Positions 7,188 through 15,794 of a DNA stretch of 53,400 nucleotides are shown piece after piece (position 1 is the first letter of the stretch; every line of letters starts with the position of its first letter). The notes beneath the pieces were generated by a model. It searched no databases. It was not told the origin of the DNA and worked only from the letters and a program-made list of their open reading frames with translations. The DNA is from Chloroflexi bacterium GWB2_54_36 (GTDB taxonomy: Bacteria > Chloroflexota > Anaerolineae > Anaerolineales > Anaerolineaceae): positions 1-53,400 of the forward strand of contig MGMG01000103.1 in assembly GCA_001796355.1 (NCBI GenBank), given 5' to 3'. Position numbers and translations under genes: made by a program.

Positions 7188-10100
7188 TTAATTCTCTGTA
7201 CGGATATCGTCCAGATTTTTTTCGAGCGCCGGGATTTCTTTCTCGATTGCAAGCGCTAATTCGGACGCTCGGCTGAGGTCGCCTTGCCCGGCAAGCATGT
7301 CCAATTCGTGGGCTAATGCAGTCATTTTTGCCGCCTCAAAATTGGCTGCCACACCCTTCAGGTTATGCGCCAGCAATTTAACCGCAGCCACGTCGCCTTT
7401 CTGAATGGCTGCCCGAATTTCAGGGAGGTGGGAACGGCATTGCTGCACAAACTCTTCAAAAGTAACGACGAAAAAGGATAGATCATTGCCAAAACGAGGC
7501 AAGATGCTCTGCAAGTATTGCGGTTCGCCCAGCGGGATAGACTGCGGGGCTGAGATCGCGCGGACCAACAACTCATTCTGAGTTGCTGACTCATCGGTAG
7601 GGGGTAAATCTGTGGGTTCGGTGGTGGAGAGCACAAGCTGGTCGAAGGCGGATGAAAATTCCGCAAAATCCAGGTCAGTGATCTCACCGGTTGCTTTTTC
7701 CCCTGCCGGCGCGGCAACTATGGGCGATGAGCCGATTTTCAGGCTTGGGGTTCGGTTCAGCCAGGGGCGTTTTTCGGGCACGGGCAGCGACCACTGTTCG
7801 ATGGCATCAAACAATTCCTGCGGGCGCAGCGGTTTGGACAGGTAAGCGTCCATCCCGCTGGAGAAACAGCGCTGGATTTCACTGGTGAAAGTGTGGGCGG
7901 TCATGGCAATAATGGGTGTATGATGCTCGCTGCCCTCCATGGATCGAATGCGTTGGGTAGCCTCATGACCGTCCATTTCCGGCATTTGAACATCCATCAA
8001 GATCACGTTATAGCCTTGATCCAGCAGTGCATCCAACGCCCTGCGACCATCTTCAACCGCCGAAACGGTATGGCCAAACTTTTCAAGTAAATTGACGACC
8101 ACTTTGCGGTTGACCGGGTTGTCTTCGACCAACAGCACATTCTGTGGGTGGGTGGTCTGCATGGCCTGGCTGGCGCGATTGTCAGGCGGCAAGGCTGGCA
8201 ACTGCCCGGTCCGCTTCTTGGGCGGGGTCAATAATTCCAACAGGATAAGCTGTAGGGGCTGCCAGCGTACTGGTTTCAATACCACCGCGCTGATATCTAG
8301 TTCTTTGAATTTTGCCTCGGAGATCGTATCCCCCAACCGCGCAAGCATGATAATGATCAGGTGTTGGTAGCGCGGGTCATTTCTTATGTCTTCGACCAGA
8401 TGGTAATCCAGAGTTCCGGAAAGGCGGTTATCTAGAATTAATAGCTGATAACCCTTGCCCGCATTATCGGCTTTTTCCAACCGGGTCAGCATGGCAGCAG
8501 CAGTGCCTGCGCCAATGGCTTTGCAGCCCATCCCCTCCAGTAATAAGGTCAAGTTGGATCGACTGTTACTGTTCGAATCGGCGATCAAAACGCGCAAATC
8601 TTTCGCTCGACGTTTTAAATCAGCGGGAATTGGTTCATTTTCACCCATCTGATCGAAGATGGCATCGAAAGAAAAGACACTGCCTTGATTGGGCTCGCTC
8701 TTGAGGGAAATCTTACCGCCCATCAATTCAACCAGTTGGGCAGAAATGGATAAACCTAGGCCCGTTCCGCCGTATTTGCGCGAGGTCGAATCGGATGCCT
8801 GCGCAAAGCGGTCAAAAATGGCAGCCTGGCGTTCGGCAGGGATACCAATGCCGGTATCCTGAACTGAGAATCCGAGCGTAACTTTCGAACCAGCTTGCGA
8901 TTCCTGATGAACCCCGAGAACAACTTCGCCCTTGTCCGTAAATTTGACCGCATTTGCAACCAGGTTGGTCAACACCTGCCGCAATCGGTTCGGGTCACCG
9001 CGTAAAGCGGTTGGAACAGCGGGTGGGACAATGCAAACCAATTCCAGACCTTTATCGCTGGCGCGCTGCGCCATGGTCAGGGCGACATTTTCCATGACTG
9101 TCCGTAAATCAAAAGTCGTTTCTTCCAGCGTCATGCGGCGGGCTTCGATCTTGGACAGGTCGAGAACATCATTGAGCAAGCCCAACAATGCCTCCGCCTG
9201 GTCGGAGGCGGTTTTGAGGTATTCAGCCTGACCGGATGACAACTCGGTATCCAATGCCAGATTCAACATGCCGATCAAACCGTTGAGCGGGGTGCGAATT
9301 TCATGCGAGATATTCGCCAGGTATTCGCTCTTTGCCAGGTCGGCTTCTTCGGCCTTGCGCCGCGCCCGCACCAGTTCGGTAATATTGTGGAAAAGGACGA
9401 GAGTGCCCAACTGTTCATTGTTGACCACAACGGGGACGTTATAAATTTCCACCTCAATCGTCTCACCCCTACGGGTCACCCGTTGACCGATCTGATGTTG
9501 GACATTGCGGCGGCGGATGCGCCGGGTGTATTCCTGTGTGTTATCCTGGAATTCAGGCGGCGTAATTAAATTGTCCAGTTTTCGGCCGGCTGCTTCTACC
9601 GGCGAGTAGCCGAATAATCGCTCGAAGGCCGGGTTGCAGGTGACAATACCGCCCTTCAGGTCCAACGTGACAATGGCAACCGGGCTGTTCTGGAAAATCG
9701 CCTCAAAATATTGCTTTTGGCGCTGGATTTCGGCTTCGTCGCGTTTTCGCTGGTTGATGTCATGGAAAATATAGATCGTGCCCTGCTGTTCGCCGGCGAG
9801 GGGAAAAGGAAAGCCGCTCACTTCAAACCAGCCAAATTGCGAGGGCATCGGAATGACCTGGTTTTGATTGATAACCCGCTTCTGAATGGGCTCGACCACT
9901 CCCGGGAACACTTCTTCGATCGCCTGGCCAAGGATATCCTGGTAAGTCGTTTCCAATTTTTGAATGGTTGCCTGGTTGCAACGGATGATTTTTCCGGAAG
10001 CATCCACCAGGATAATCAAATCGGATATGGCGTCAAAAGTGGCTTCCCATTCCCGTTTGGCGCGTGTAATTTTGGCTTCAGCGCGGTGGCGGACGTGAAT

Positions 10101-10439
10101 TTCGCGTTGCGAAATTTCTTTAAGGTTGTAAAGGTCCGAAATGCGCAGCGCCAGTTGGTCCTGGAGTTCCTCGCTCCGCTGTTGATGAGCTTTCTCGCGC
10201 AGGATGCCGCCAACCATAAAGACCATAAATACCAATGCTGCCAGGTCAATAATCCACAGCAGTTGATTTTGAATTTGTACCTGAAGAAGACTGAGCAGGT
10301 TTAATGGATAATCGCTGAACGAAATTTCAACCAACGTCGAAATGACGGGCAGTGCTACCCCGCTCAAAACCCCAAGCCCATAGAGCCAGTACTTTCGAAG
10401 GCTGGCAATAGTTTTACCTTGGGTGTGTGGTTTCGTCAT
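7188..10439 (-). CDS. Hybrid sensor histidine kinase (2TM-PAS-PAS-HK-REC-REC-Hpt)
   Basis: A 1083-residue phosphorelay protein. Two membrane segments lie at ~17-37 and 52-75, followed by a coiled region, two PAS domains (~125-235 and ~240-355), HisKA with SHEIRTPLNG (~380), and HATPase with NAVKFT, DTGIGIP and GGTGLGLS boxes. A first receiver (~615-735) keeps LILDNRL and LKPV but is divergent in the N-terminal acidic pair (ADSN). The second receiver (~765-880) is canonical (VEDNPVN, MDVQMPEMDG, LSKP). A C-terminal Hpt domain contains AHNLKGVAANFEA. The kinase-receiver-Hpt order is that of BarA/ArcB-type sensors. It is the first gene of a two-gene minus operon with the receiver-CpaE gene, which is the likely output. 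Confidence 0.95.
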   Translation of the reverse strand: MTKPHTQGKTIASLRKYWLYGLGVLSGVALPVISTLVEISFSDYPLNLLSLLQVQIQNQLLWIIDLAALVFMVFMVGGILREKAHQQRSEELQDQLALRISDLYNLKEISQREIHVRHRAEAKITRAKREWEATFDAISDLIILVDASGKIIRCNQATIQKLETTYQDILGQAIEEVFPGVVEPIQKRVINQNQVIPMPSQFGWFEVSGFPFPLAGEQQGTIYIFHDINQRKRDEAEIQRQKQYFEAIFQNSPVAIVTLDLKGGIVTCNPAFERLFGYSPVEAAGRKLDNLITPPEFQDNTQEYTRRIRRRNVQHQIGQRVTRRGETIEVEIYNVPVVVNNEQLGTLVLFHNITELVRARRKAEEADLAKSEYLANISHEIRTPLNGLIGMLNLALDTELSSGQAEYLKTASDQAEALLGLLNDVLDLSKIEARRMTLEETTFDLRTVMENVALTMAQRASDKGLELVCIVPPAVPTALRGDPNRLRQVLTNLVANAVKFTDKGEVVLGVHQESQAGSKVTLGFSVQDTGIGIPAERQAAIFDRFAQASDSTSRKYGGTGLGLSISAQLVELMGGKISLKSEPNQGSVFSFDAIFDQMGENEPIPADLKRRAKDLRVLIADSNSNSRSNLTLLLEGMGCKAIGAGTAAAMLTRLEKADNAGKGYQLLILDNRLSGTLDYHLVEDIRNDPRYQHLIIIMLARLGDTISEAKFKELDISAVVLKPVRWQPLQLILLELLTPPKKRTGQLPALPPDNRASQAMQTTHPQNVLLVEDNPVNRKVVVNLLEKFGHTVSAVEDGRRALDALLDQGYNVILMDVQMPEMDGHEATQRIRSMEGSEHHTPIIAMTAHTFTSEIQRCFSSGMDAYLSKPLRPQELFDAIEQWSLPVPEKRPWLNRTPSLKIGSSPIVAAPAGEKATGEITDLDFAEFSSAFDQLVLSTTEPTDLPPTDESATQNELLVRAISAPQSIPLGEPQYLQSILPRFGNDLSFFVVTFEEFVQQCRSHLPEIRAAIQKGDVAAVKLLAHNLKGVAANFEAAKMTALAHELDMLAGQGDLSRASELALAIEKEIPALEKNLDDIRTEN

Positions 10440-10723
10440 AAAGCGTGTCGGTCACGAAGGATCTGACTTGCTGTGATTAAGGTCAGCCGGACACTGGCCT
10501 TTGTTAACCCATTTAACGGACGAATGTGTGCGGTTTACGCACCCGCCTGCACGGGATTTGTGTCATAATGATTTCATATGTCAGCATTAATAATGGGCGG
10601 CACCTGGTCTGGTTTCGAATGGAAGCTTGATAACCCCGATGTTGGTTCCAAACACGCGCATACATGACCCGGCTTGGAAAGCGTGACAATGGCATGCGAA
10701 ACCAGAAACCCTTAATATTATAA
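10440..10723. other. Intergenic region with a long-range inverted repeat
   Basis: No gene is seen in this stretch between divergent genes. A perfect 10-base inverted repeat, TCTGGTTTCG (10608-10617) and CGAAACCAGA (10697-10706), flanks a 79-base spacer. The sequence does not match the c-di-AMP riboswitch pattern that often precedes K+ transporters, and most of it lies upstream of the promoter at 10724. Confidence 0.5.
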
Positions 10724-10752
10724 TTGACGTCGGATTAAATTGTCATTATAAT
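10724..10752 (+). promoter_or_regulatory. Sigma70-type promoter of the K+ transporter operon
   Basis: TTGACG (10724-10729), a 17-base spacer and perfect TATAAT (10747-10752), one mismatch overall. The predicted start near 10759 leaves a leader of about 44 bases to the ATG at 10803, too short for a known riboswitch. Confidence 0.9.
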
Positions 10753-10802
10753 CCCTCCCTTTGTCGTCCATTTTCGGTCAAGGTAGAAACGGCCAATAAT
10801 AT

Positions 10803-12743
10803 ATGAACATTGAAGATAAGAGCGGCACAACGGTTCTCCATCGGGACACTCAATTTAAGCCCAAAGCATCCTGGCGGACCTGGTTAATCGGGAGACCTTT
10901 GCCGACAGCCGATGCGCCTCACCAGACCATCGGGATCATGATTGGTCTGGCCGTTTTTGCTTCGGATGCGCTGTCATCATCCGCGTACGGCACGCAGGAA
11001 ATGTTGGTGATCCTGGCTGCGTTAGGTTCCGGAGCCTATCAGTATGTTTTCCCACTGTCGCTCGCCATTATCGTCCTGCTGGCAATCGTTGTCATTTCTT
11101 ATGAACAAACCATCCATGCCTACCCCAATGGAGGCGGTTCATATATCGTTTCCCGGGATAATTTGGGAGAACTGCCCGCCAAAATTGCTGCAGCTGCGCT
11201 GCTGACCGATTACATCCTGACAGTTGCGGTTTCGATTTCATCTGGAGTAGCCAACCTGGTTTCAGCGGTGCCGTCTTTGTTGGATTATCGCGTCTGGCTG
11301 GCGATTTCCATGGTGGTATTCATCATGCTGGTGAACTTGCGCGGCGTGAGGGAATCCGGCAATGCCATCGCCATCCCGACTTATTTCTTCATTGTGGCGA
11401 CCCTTTTGGCGCTTGGGGTTGGCTTATTCAAATATTTAAGCGGCAGCCTTGGCACGGTGGTCGATCCGCCCTTATTGGAAACTGTGCACGTTACGCAGGG
11501 CGCTATCGCATTTTTATTGCTGCGGGCTTTTTCATCCGGCACCTCTGCGCTAACGGGGGTTGAAGCTGTTTCTAACGGCATTCCAGCATTCAAGGTGCCG
11601 CGCTCCAAGAATGCCGGCATCACATTGATCATCATGTCGATTATTCTGGCGGCGATGACCCTCGGGATTTCGTTCCTGACCTCCCAGATCCATGCGATTC
11701 CTTCGGAGGAAGAAACGGTCATCTCGCAAATTGTCCGCACTGCCTACGGCAACCGCGGCTTGCTCTACCTGGCAACCGTGGTTTCCACCATGATCATCTT
11801 AATTTTGGCCGCCAATACCTCGTTCGCAGGGTTCCCGCGGCTGAGCGCGATCGTTGCGCTCGATGGTTTCATGCCGCGTCAACTGGCCTACCGCGGCAGC
11901 CGGCTGGTTTATTCCAACGGCATTGTTCTGCTGGCAATCATTGCAGCCGTATTGATACTGGCTTTCAATGCCAGCGTTACGCGCTTGATTCCCCTGTATG
12001 CGATTGGGGTATTCCTCTCTTTCACCCTGTCGCAGTTTGGCATGGCGCGGCGCTGGAAGAAAATCGGGAGCTTGAAAGAAGGAGCGGAACTCAAAGAGCG
12101 GGGATCGACCTTAAGGTATGAAAAAGGTTGGCAATTTAAAATGATCATCAATGGCATTGGCGCTGTGTTGACCGGTATAGTCATGCTGGTTTTTGCCGTC
12201 ACCAAGTTTGCTCAGGGCGCCTGGCTGGTCATCATCATTATCCCGCTGCTGGTCATTTTATTTTCCGGAATTCGCCGCCATTACAGCAACCTGGCAAGCG
12301 ATCTGTCGCTCGAAAACCAGGGTACCCCGCCGCAGGTAAGCCGGCAAAGAGTGATCCTGCCCCTCAGCGGGGTTCACCGTGGGACGCTGGCAGCTTTGCG
12401 CTACGCGCGGACCTTGAGCGATGACATCACTGCGGTGCATGTTTCCATCGACCCGGAGGAAACCGCCCGGCTGCAACAAAAGTGGGAAACTTGGGGCGAC
12501 GGTCACCGCTTGGTGATCCTTGAATCGCAATACCGCACCTTTATCGAGCCGTTGCTGGAATATATCGATGAAATTGACAACATTAAACAACCCAAGGAAG
12601 TCATCACTATCGTTGTGCCCGAATTTGTTCCGCGCCACTGGTGGTCCAACATACTGCACACCAAAACCGCCGCGACGCTGAGCGCTGCGCTCCATTTTCG
12701 GAAGGACATAATCATCACCAACGTCCCGTACCAGGTGGACTAG
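10803..12743 (+). CDS. KimA-like APC-superfamily potassium transporter
   Basis: The 646-residue protein has about 12 membrane segments from residue ~38 to ~485 and a cytoplasmic C-terminal domain of ~150 residues. The first segment region reads FASDALSSSAYGTQEMLVIL, the signature of the KimA/YdaO branch of the APC superfamily; YPNGGGSYIVSRDNLG is the second conserved block. KimA is a high-affinity K+/H+ symporter in Bacillus controlled by c-di-AMP. The C-terminal part (RVILPLSGVHRGTLAALRYAR) looks like a USP-type nucleotide-binding fold. Two TrkA/RCK genes follow 27 bases later, which supports K+ as the substrate. Amino-acid transport is the main alternative. Confidence 0.8.
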   Translation: MNIEDKSGTTVLHRDTQFKPKASWRTWLIGRPLPTADAPHQTIGIMIGLAVFASDALSSSAYGTQEMLVILAALGSGAYQYVFPLSLAIIVLLAIVVISYEQTIHAYPNGGGSYIVSRDNLGELPAKIAAAALLTDYILTVAVSISSGVANLVSAVPSLLDYRVWLAISMVVFIMLVNLRGVRESGNAIAIPTYFFIVATLLALGVGLFKYLSGSLGTVVDPPLLETVHVTQGAIAFLLLRAFSSGTSALTGVEAVSNGIPAFKVPRSKNAGITLIIMSIILAAMTLGISFLTSQIHAIPSEEETVISQIVRTAYGNRGLLYLATVVSTMIILILAANTSFAGFPRLSAIVALDGFMPRQLAYRGSRLVYSNGIVLLAIIAAVLILAFNASVTRLIPLYAIGVFLSFTLSQFGMARRWKKIGSLKEGAELKERGSTLRYEKGWQFKMIINGIGAVLTGIVMLVFAVTKFAQGAWLVIIIIPLLVILFSGIRRHYSNLASDLSLENQGTPPQVSRQRVILPLSGVHRGTLAALRYARTLSDDITAVHVSIDPEETARLQQKWETWGDGHRLVILESQYRTFIEPLLEYIDEIDNIKQPKEVITIVVPEFVPRHWWSNILHTKTAATLSAALHFRKDIIITNVPYQVD

Positions 12744-12770
12744 GAACCAGGATTGATAGAAGGATCGAAC

Positions 12771-13430
12771 ATGAAAATTCTTGTTGTAGGGTGCGGCAGG
12801 TTGGGCGCGGATCTGGCATATCGTTTATCCAAGGCCGGCAACAGCGTTGCAGTTATTGATACTCAAGAGACTGCCTTCAATAAACTGCCGTCTGATTTTA
12901 TTGGGCGCATCCATGAAGGTAATGGATTACAGCAGGATGTGCTCGTCCGGGCAGGTATCGAAACGGCGGACGGGTTGGCAGCAGTGACTGATTCGGATGC
13001 CATTAATGCTGTTGTGGCGCGGGTTGCCCGTCAAAAATATAATGTGGCCAATGTGGTTGCCCGCAATTATGACCCCACGATGCGATCCCTGTACGAAGAC
13101 CTGGGACTGCAGGTGATATCCTCGACCAGTTGGGGCGCCCAGCGAGTGGAAGAACTGTTATACGACTCTGATTTTTATTCGGTTTTTTCCGCTGGGAACG
13201 GCGAAGTCGAGATCTACGAGTTCAAGATTCCGCAGGCGTTTGACGGAAAAACGCTTGGCGAGCTCTTAAAAGATCAAAAGTGCGTCCCGATTGCGTTGAC
13301 CCGCGCTGGAAAAGCTGAATTGCCAGATGCTCAAATGGTATTAGCCGTAGAGGATGTGGTTCATTTCAGCGCGACTTTTGAAGGAATCAACCGCCTGCGC
13401 GCCAGGCTGGAAGGCAAAGAGGAGGCTTGA
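12771..13430 (+). CDS. TrkA-type RCK potassium-channel regulator 1
   Basis: The start is placed at ATG 12771, six bases after AAGGA, rather than the TTG at 12753. The 219 residues comprise an RCK_N Rossmann domain with GCGRLGADLAYRLSKAGNSVAVID (GxGxxG plus acidic residue for NAD binding, residues 7-30) and an RCK_C domain from ~135 (VEIYEFKIPQAFDGKTLGEL). These subunits gate Trk/Ktr K+ uptake systems in response to NAD(H), ATP/ADP or c-di-AMP. No TrkH/KtrB pore is present; the neighbour is the KimA-like transporter. The second RCK gene starts 1 base after this stop, so the two are almost surely co-translated. Confidence 0.92.
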   Translation: MKILVVGCGRLGADLAYRLSKAGNSVAVIDTQETAFNKLPSDFIGRIHEGNGLQQDVLVRAGIETADGLAAVTDSDAINAVVARVARQKYNVANVVARNYDPTMRSLYEDLGLQVISSTSWGAQRVEELLYDSDFYSVFSAGNGEVEIYEFKIPQAFDGKTLGELLKDQKCVPIALTRAGKAELPDAQMVLAVEDVVHFSATFEGINRLRARLEGKEEA

Positions 13431-13431
13431 T

Positions 13432-14115
13432 ATGTATGTGATCATCGCTGGCGGCGGGCGCACGGGCGCGCAATTGGCGCGAATTTTAATCGCAGAGAAT
13501 CACCAGGTCCGGTTGATCGATGACCGTCAAACGGTTCTTGAGCATATCCATCGGGAATTGCCGACAGAAGTCATTTATGAGGGCAACCCGATTGATCCTA
13601 CTGTCCTGGAAGGCGCGGGCGCCGCCAATGCGGATGTTCTGGCGGCCTGCACCACTGAGGACGAAGCTAATTTGATCATCTGCTTCCTGGCTCGAAAAAA
13701 ATTCAAAATCCCGCGTACCATCGCTCGCATCAATAATCCGCGCAATGCCTGGCTTTTTGATGACACCTTCAATGTGGATGTGGCCGTCAATCAGGCTTCC
13801 ATCATGGCTTCGGTCATTGAAGAAGAAATGTCGATGGGCGATATGATGACTTTGCTCAAACTGCGGCGTGGGAATTACTCGCTGGTCGAGGAGAAAATTC
13901 CGGAAGGCGCCCCGGCAATTGGCCAGCAAATAAAAGATATCGCTCTGCCCGATCAATGCGTCATTGCTGCCATCATCCGCAGCGGCGAGGTGGTTGTCCC
14001 GCGCGGCGCGACAGTATTCGAGGCCGGCGATGAAGTTTTGGCTGTCACCGACGTCGAAGGGGCGCATCAGCTGGCAAAATTTTTCACCGGGGTGCGCAAG
14101 CCCAACGGTCGCTAA
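13432..14115 (+). CDS. TrkA-type RCK potassium-channel regulator 2
   Basis: Begins at ATG 13432, with a GAGGAG site overlapping the end of the first RCK gene. The 227 residues have the same layout as the neighbour: RCK_N with IIAGGGRTGAQLARILIAENHQVRLID at the start (GGGRTG nucleotide loop), then NPIDPTVLEGAGAANADVLAA, and RCK_C from ~140 (LKLRRGNYSLVEEKIPEG ... VVPRGATVFEAGDEVLAVTD). The pair is diverged rather than a recent duplication, which suggests a heteromeric ring, or one ring per transporter. The CTN domain order is complete and no frame break is seen. No clear terminator follows. Confidence 0.92.
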   Translation: MYVIIAGGGRTGAQLARILIAENHQVRLIDDRQTVLEHIHRELPTEVIYEGNPIDPTVLEGAGAANADVLAACTTEDEANLIICFLARKKFKIPRTIARINNPRNAWLFDDTFNVDVAVNQASIMASVIEEEMSMGDMMTLLKLRRGNYSLVEEKIPEGAPAIGQQIKDIALPDQCVIAAIIRSGEVVVPRGATVFEAGDEVLAVTDVEGAHQLAKFFTGVRKPNGR

Positions 14116-14711
14116 AGACACCGGTCATTCACCTTCGCTATCGTAAAGTTGACATAGCGAATCTGACATCTTTGCAAGATGATCGCGATCCCGCCAGGGG
14201 ACGCATGAAACGGGGTTGTCTCAAAAGGAGGTGGGTCTGGAAACTCGCCTTTTGTATCTCGGTATAATCGAATCACCCTCATGATTAGTGGGTTATCAAC
14301 CCCACCCAACCCGCCCCATTCTTGGGGCGGGCAAATTCTTATTCGAGTGTTTTGCGCCGCCATGGCGGCGCAAAACACTCGAAATTCAGTAAATCCCCGC
14401 TCCCAGAAAAGTTTGCCGTCTGGGAATATCTAAACGAACTGGGTGCGGGGGCAGGGGTGAGGGGCAGAACCACATTGACAACTTGGCAATTAGTATACCC
14501 GGGTAAACAATTGATTTCTCACAGAACAGCATCTTCCTGGTGGGTATGGGTTCGATCCCGTCACGTAAATATGGTGGAATAAATAACATTTTTATTCTTT
14601 TCATATAGCCCCTCTGTACTGATTCTGGAATATAGTAAACCCGATGGGTGGTCGTAAATTGCTTCTGGCGCTGCGTTCCATATGCAATGACAATTATTTC
14701 TGGAAAATTCT
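14116..14711. other. Gene-free region upstream of rpmH
   Basis: A long intergenic stretch holding repeat copy B (14293-14383) and a GGGGCAGGGGTGAGGGG stretch near 14445, a motif common in bacterial intergenic repeats. A short inverted repeat, TTCGCTAT / ATAGCGAA (about 14138-14165), follows the RCK gene. No convincing open frame exists on either strand, and no dnaA gene or DnaA-box cluster is seen although rpmH often lies near the origin. Confidence 0.5.
14293..14383 (+). repeat. Dispersed palindromic repeat, copy B
   Basis: Two stems: CCCGCCCC/GGGGCGGG with a 6-base loop (14310-14331), then a perfect 42-base palindrome (14342-14383) centred on CCATGG. The element equals the reverse complement of copy A (5698-5785). 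The long stem differs by a G-C to T-A change made on both arms (GAGGG/CCCTC in A, GAGTG/CACTC in B). This looks like a REP- or MITE-type element. Confidence 0.9.
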
Positions 14712-14740
14712 TTGACCGTTGAGCAAAGCTAAGGTATAAT
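14712..14740 (+). promoter_or_regulatory. Sigma70-type promoter of the rpmH-rnpA operon
   Basis: TTGACC (14712-14717), a 17-base spacer and perfect TATAAT (14735-14740). The predicted start near 14747 gives a leader of about 120 bases before rpmH at 14869. Confidence 0.9.
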
Positions 14741-14868
14741 TTCAGCTTGTCTAATGGCATGATGGCAATGTGGGTTGCGGAAATGGCTAAACAACACAGT
14801 TCGCTCCATGTTTGGTGATTTGCGCAGAACACATTGGTGCCATAACCTCCTTTTGAAAGGATCGTTTA

Positions 14869-15045
14869 ATGAGTACCAAACGGACTTATCAACCTAAAAT
14901 CCGCCGCCGTGTTCGGGTCCATGGTTTCCGCGCCCGTATGGCAACTGCCGATGGTCGCGAAGTGCTGAAGCGCCGCCGTTTACGCGGGCGTGTCCGGCTG
15001 ACGGTGTCGAAAAACAACCACGTCAAGAAAAACGTACGCTGGTAA
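14869..15045 (+). CDS. rpmH: 50S ribosomal protein L34
   Basis: A 58-residue, very basic protein beginning [20 protein letters not shown] and containing the invariant [19 protein letters not shown] core. L34 is usually 44-46 residues; here a C-terminal tail of about 12 residues ([14 protein letters not shown]) extends it. The start is supported by AAAGGA eight bases upstream. It opens the conserved rpmH-rnpA-yidD-yidC-jag block and has a strong promoter 130 bases upstream. L34 binds 23S rRNA in the large subunit. Confidence 0.98.
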   Translation: MSTKRTYQPKIRRRVRVHGFRARMATADGREVLKRRRLRGRVRLTVSKNNHVKKNVRW

Positions 15046-15108
15046 ACGGCACACCTGTCTTGGTCCATCCGCATTACTGGAAGGACAACTAAACGGACAG
15101 GTATATGG

Positions 15109-15486
15109 GTGAAACGCGCATTTCGGCTAAGGCAAGCTACCGACTTTTCGCGGGTGCGACGAAATGGGAAATCCTTTCCGCACCCGTTGGTCGTATTGGT
15201 TGCATTACCCAATGCCGAAGGAACGCTTCGGATTGGGGTTTCAGCCGGAAAAGCGGTTGGGACAGCAGTAGTCCGCAACCGCGCCAAACGCCAGCTGCGC
15301 GCCAGCATCGACCAGTTGTTGCCATCTCTGGCATCTGGCTGGGATTTGATTTTTTTGGCGCGCGGACCCATCCGGGATGCTGATTTCGACCAAATTTCGA
15401 CTGGTGTGCGCTCGGTCCTGCAAAGGGCGGGGCTGCTCCAGCGAGAAAGCGCTGAATTGAATGATCGAGCACGATTACTCCACTGA
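15109..15486 (+). CDS. rnpA: Ribonuclease P protein component
   Basis: A 125-residue protein with GTG start at 15109. It has the family pattern [19 protein letters not shown] at the N-terminus (residues 5-23) and the RNR signature in [17 protein letters not shown] (~50-66). It binds the RNase P RNA and helps position pre-tRNA for 5' processing. Position directly after rpmH is the classical arrangement. Its last 26 bases overlap the start of yidD in another frame, showing translational coupling. The C-terminal ~20 residues are charged and not conserved in the family. Confidence 0.95.
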   Translation: MKRAFRLRQATDFSRVRRNGKSFPHPLVVLVALPNAEGTLRIGVSAGKAVGTAVVRNRAKRQLRASIDQLLPSLASGWDLIFLARGPIRDADFDQISTGVRSVLQRAGLLQRESAELNDRARLLH

Positions 15487-15739
15487 GCCGCGTTTGCGGG
15501 ATTTACCGTTTAATCTGCAAACTCTGTTACGCTGGCCTTTGCTGGGGTTATTTCGTCTTTATCAAAAAACAGTTTCCCCTTCGCTGCCAGCCAATACCTG
15601 CCGCTTTTACCCTTCGTGTTCCCACTACGGTTACCAGGCGATCTATAAACATGGCGCCTGGCGCGGCGTGGTTATGGCCACCTGGCGCGTCTTGCGCTGC
15701 AACCCCTGGAATCCAGGCGGTTATGACCCGGTACCCTGA
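15461..15739 (+). CDS. yidD: Membrane protein insertion factor YidD
   Basis: The 92-residue protein has an amphipathic N-terminal helix ([18 protein letters not shown]) and the diagnostic cysteine block [15 protein letters not shown] (about residues 46-60), then [16 protein letters not shown] at the end. YidD sits at the inner membrane face and helps YidC-dependent insertion. The gene overlaps rnpA by 26 bases. In most genomes yidC follows at once; here a lipoprotein gene lies in between. Confidence 0.96.
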   Translation: MIEHDYSTEPRLRDLPFNLQTLLRWPLLGLFRLYQKTVSPSLPANTCRFYPSCSHYGYQAIYKHGAWRGVVMATWRVLRCNPWNPGGYDPVP

Positions 15740-15794
15740 TCCGCTGAATGAATCGGGCTCCGGGATTCAACCTTTTGCATAACAATCACACGGA

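Noticed and set aside
9711..10304. Plus-strand open frame of 197 codons inside the hybrid kinase gene
   Set aside because: Antisense to the PAS and membrane part of the kinase, with no start signal or domain.
10440..10802. Possible c-di-AMP (ydaO-type) riboswitch in front of the K+ transporter
   Set aside because: The promoter lies at 10724-10752 and leaves only ~44 bases of leader; none of the conserved riboswitch blocks is visible.
13486..14121. Minus-strand open frame of 211 codons opposite the second RCK gene
   Set aside because: The plus strand encodes an unmistakable RCK protein; the antisense frame is a mirror effect of codon bias.
14540..14570. tRNA-like T-arm sequence GGGTTCGATCCCG
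   Set aside because: The T-stem pairs only two bases correctly with a 7-base loop, and no acceptor, D-arm or anticodon arm can be built around it.
14386..14832. Minus-strand open frame of 148 codons upstream of rpmH
   Set aside because: It runs through GC-rich repeat remnants and the rpmH promoter, has no ribosome site or recognisable domain, and its composition is unlike the neighbours.
14116..14868. Replication origin next to rpmH
   Set aside because: No dnaA gene and no cluster of DnaA-box-like sequences is visible; the single TTATCAACC match belongs to the repeat element.
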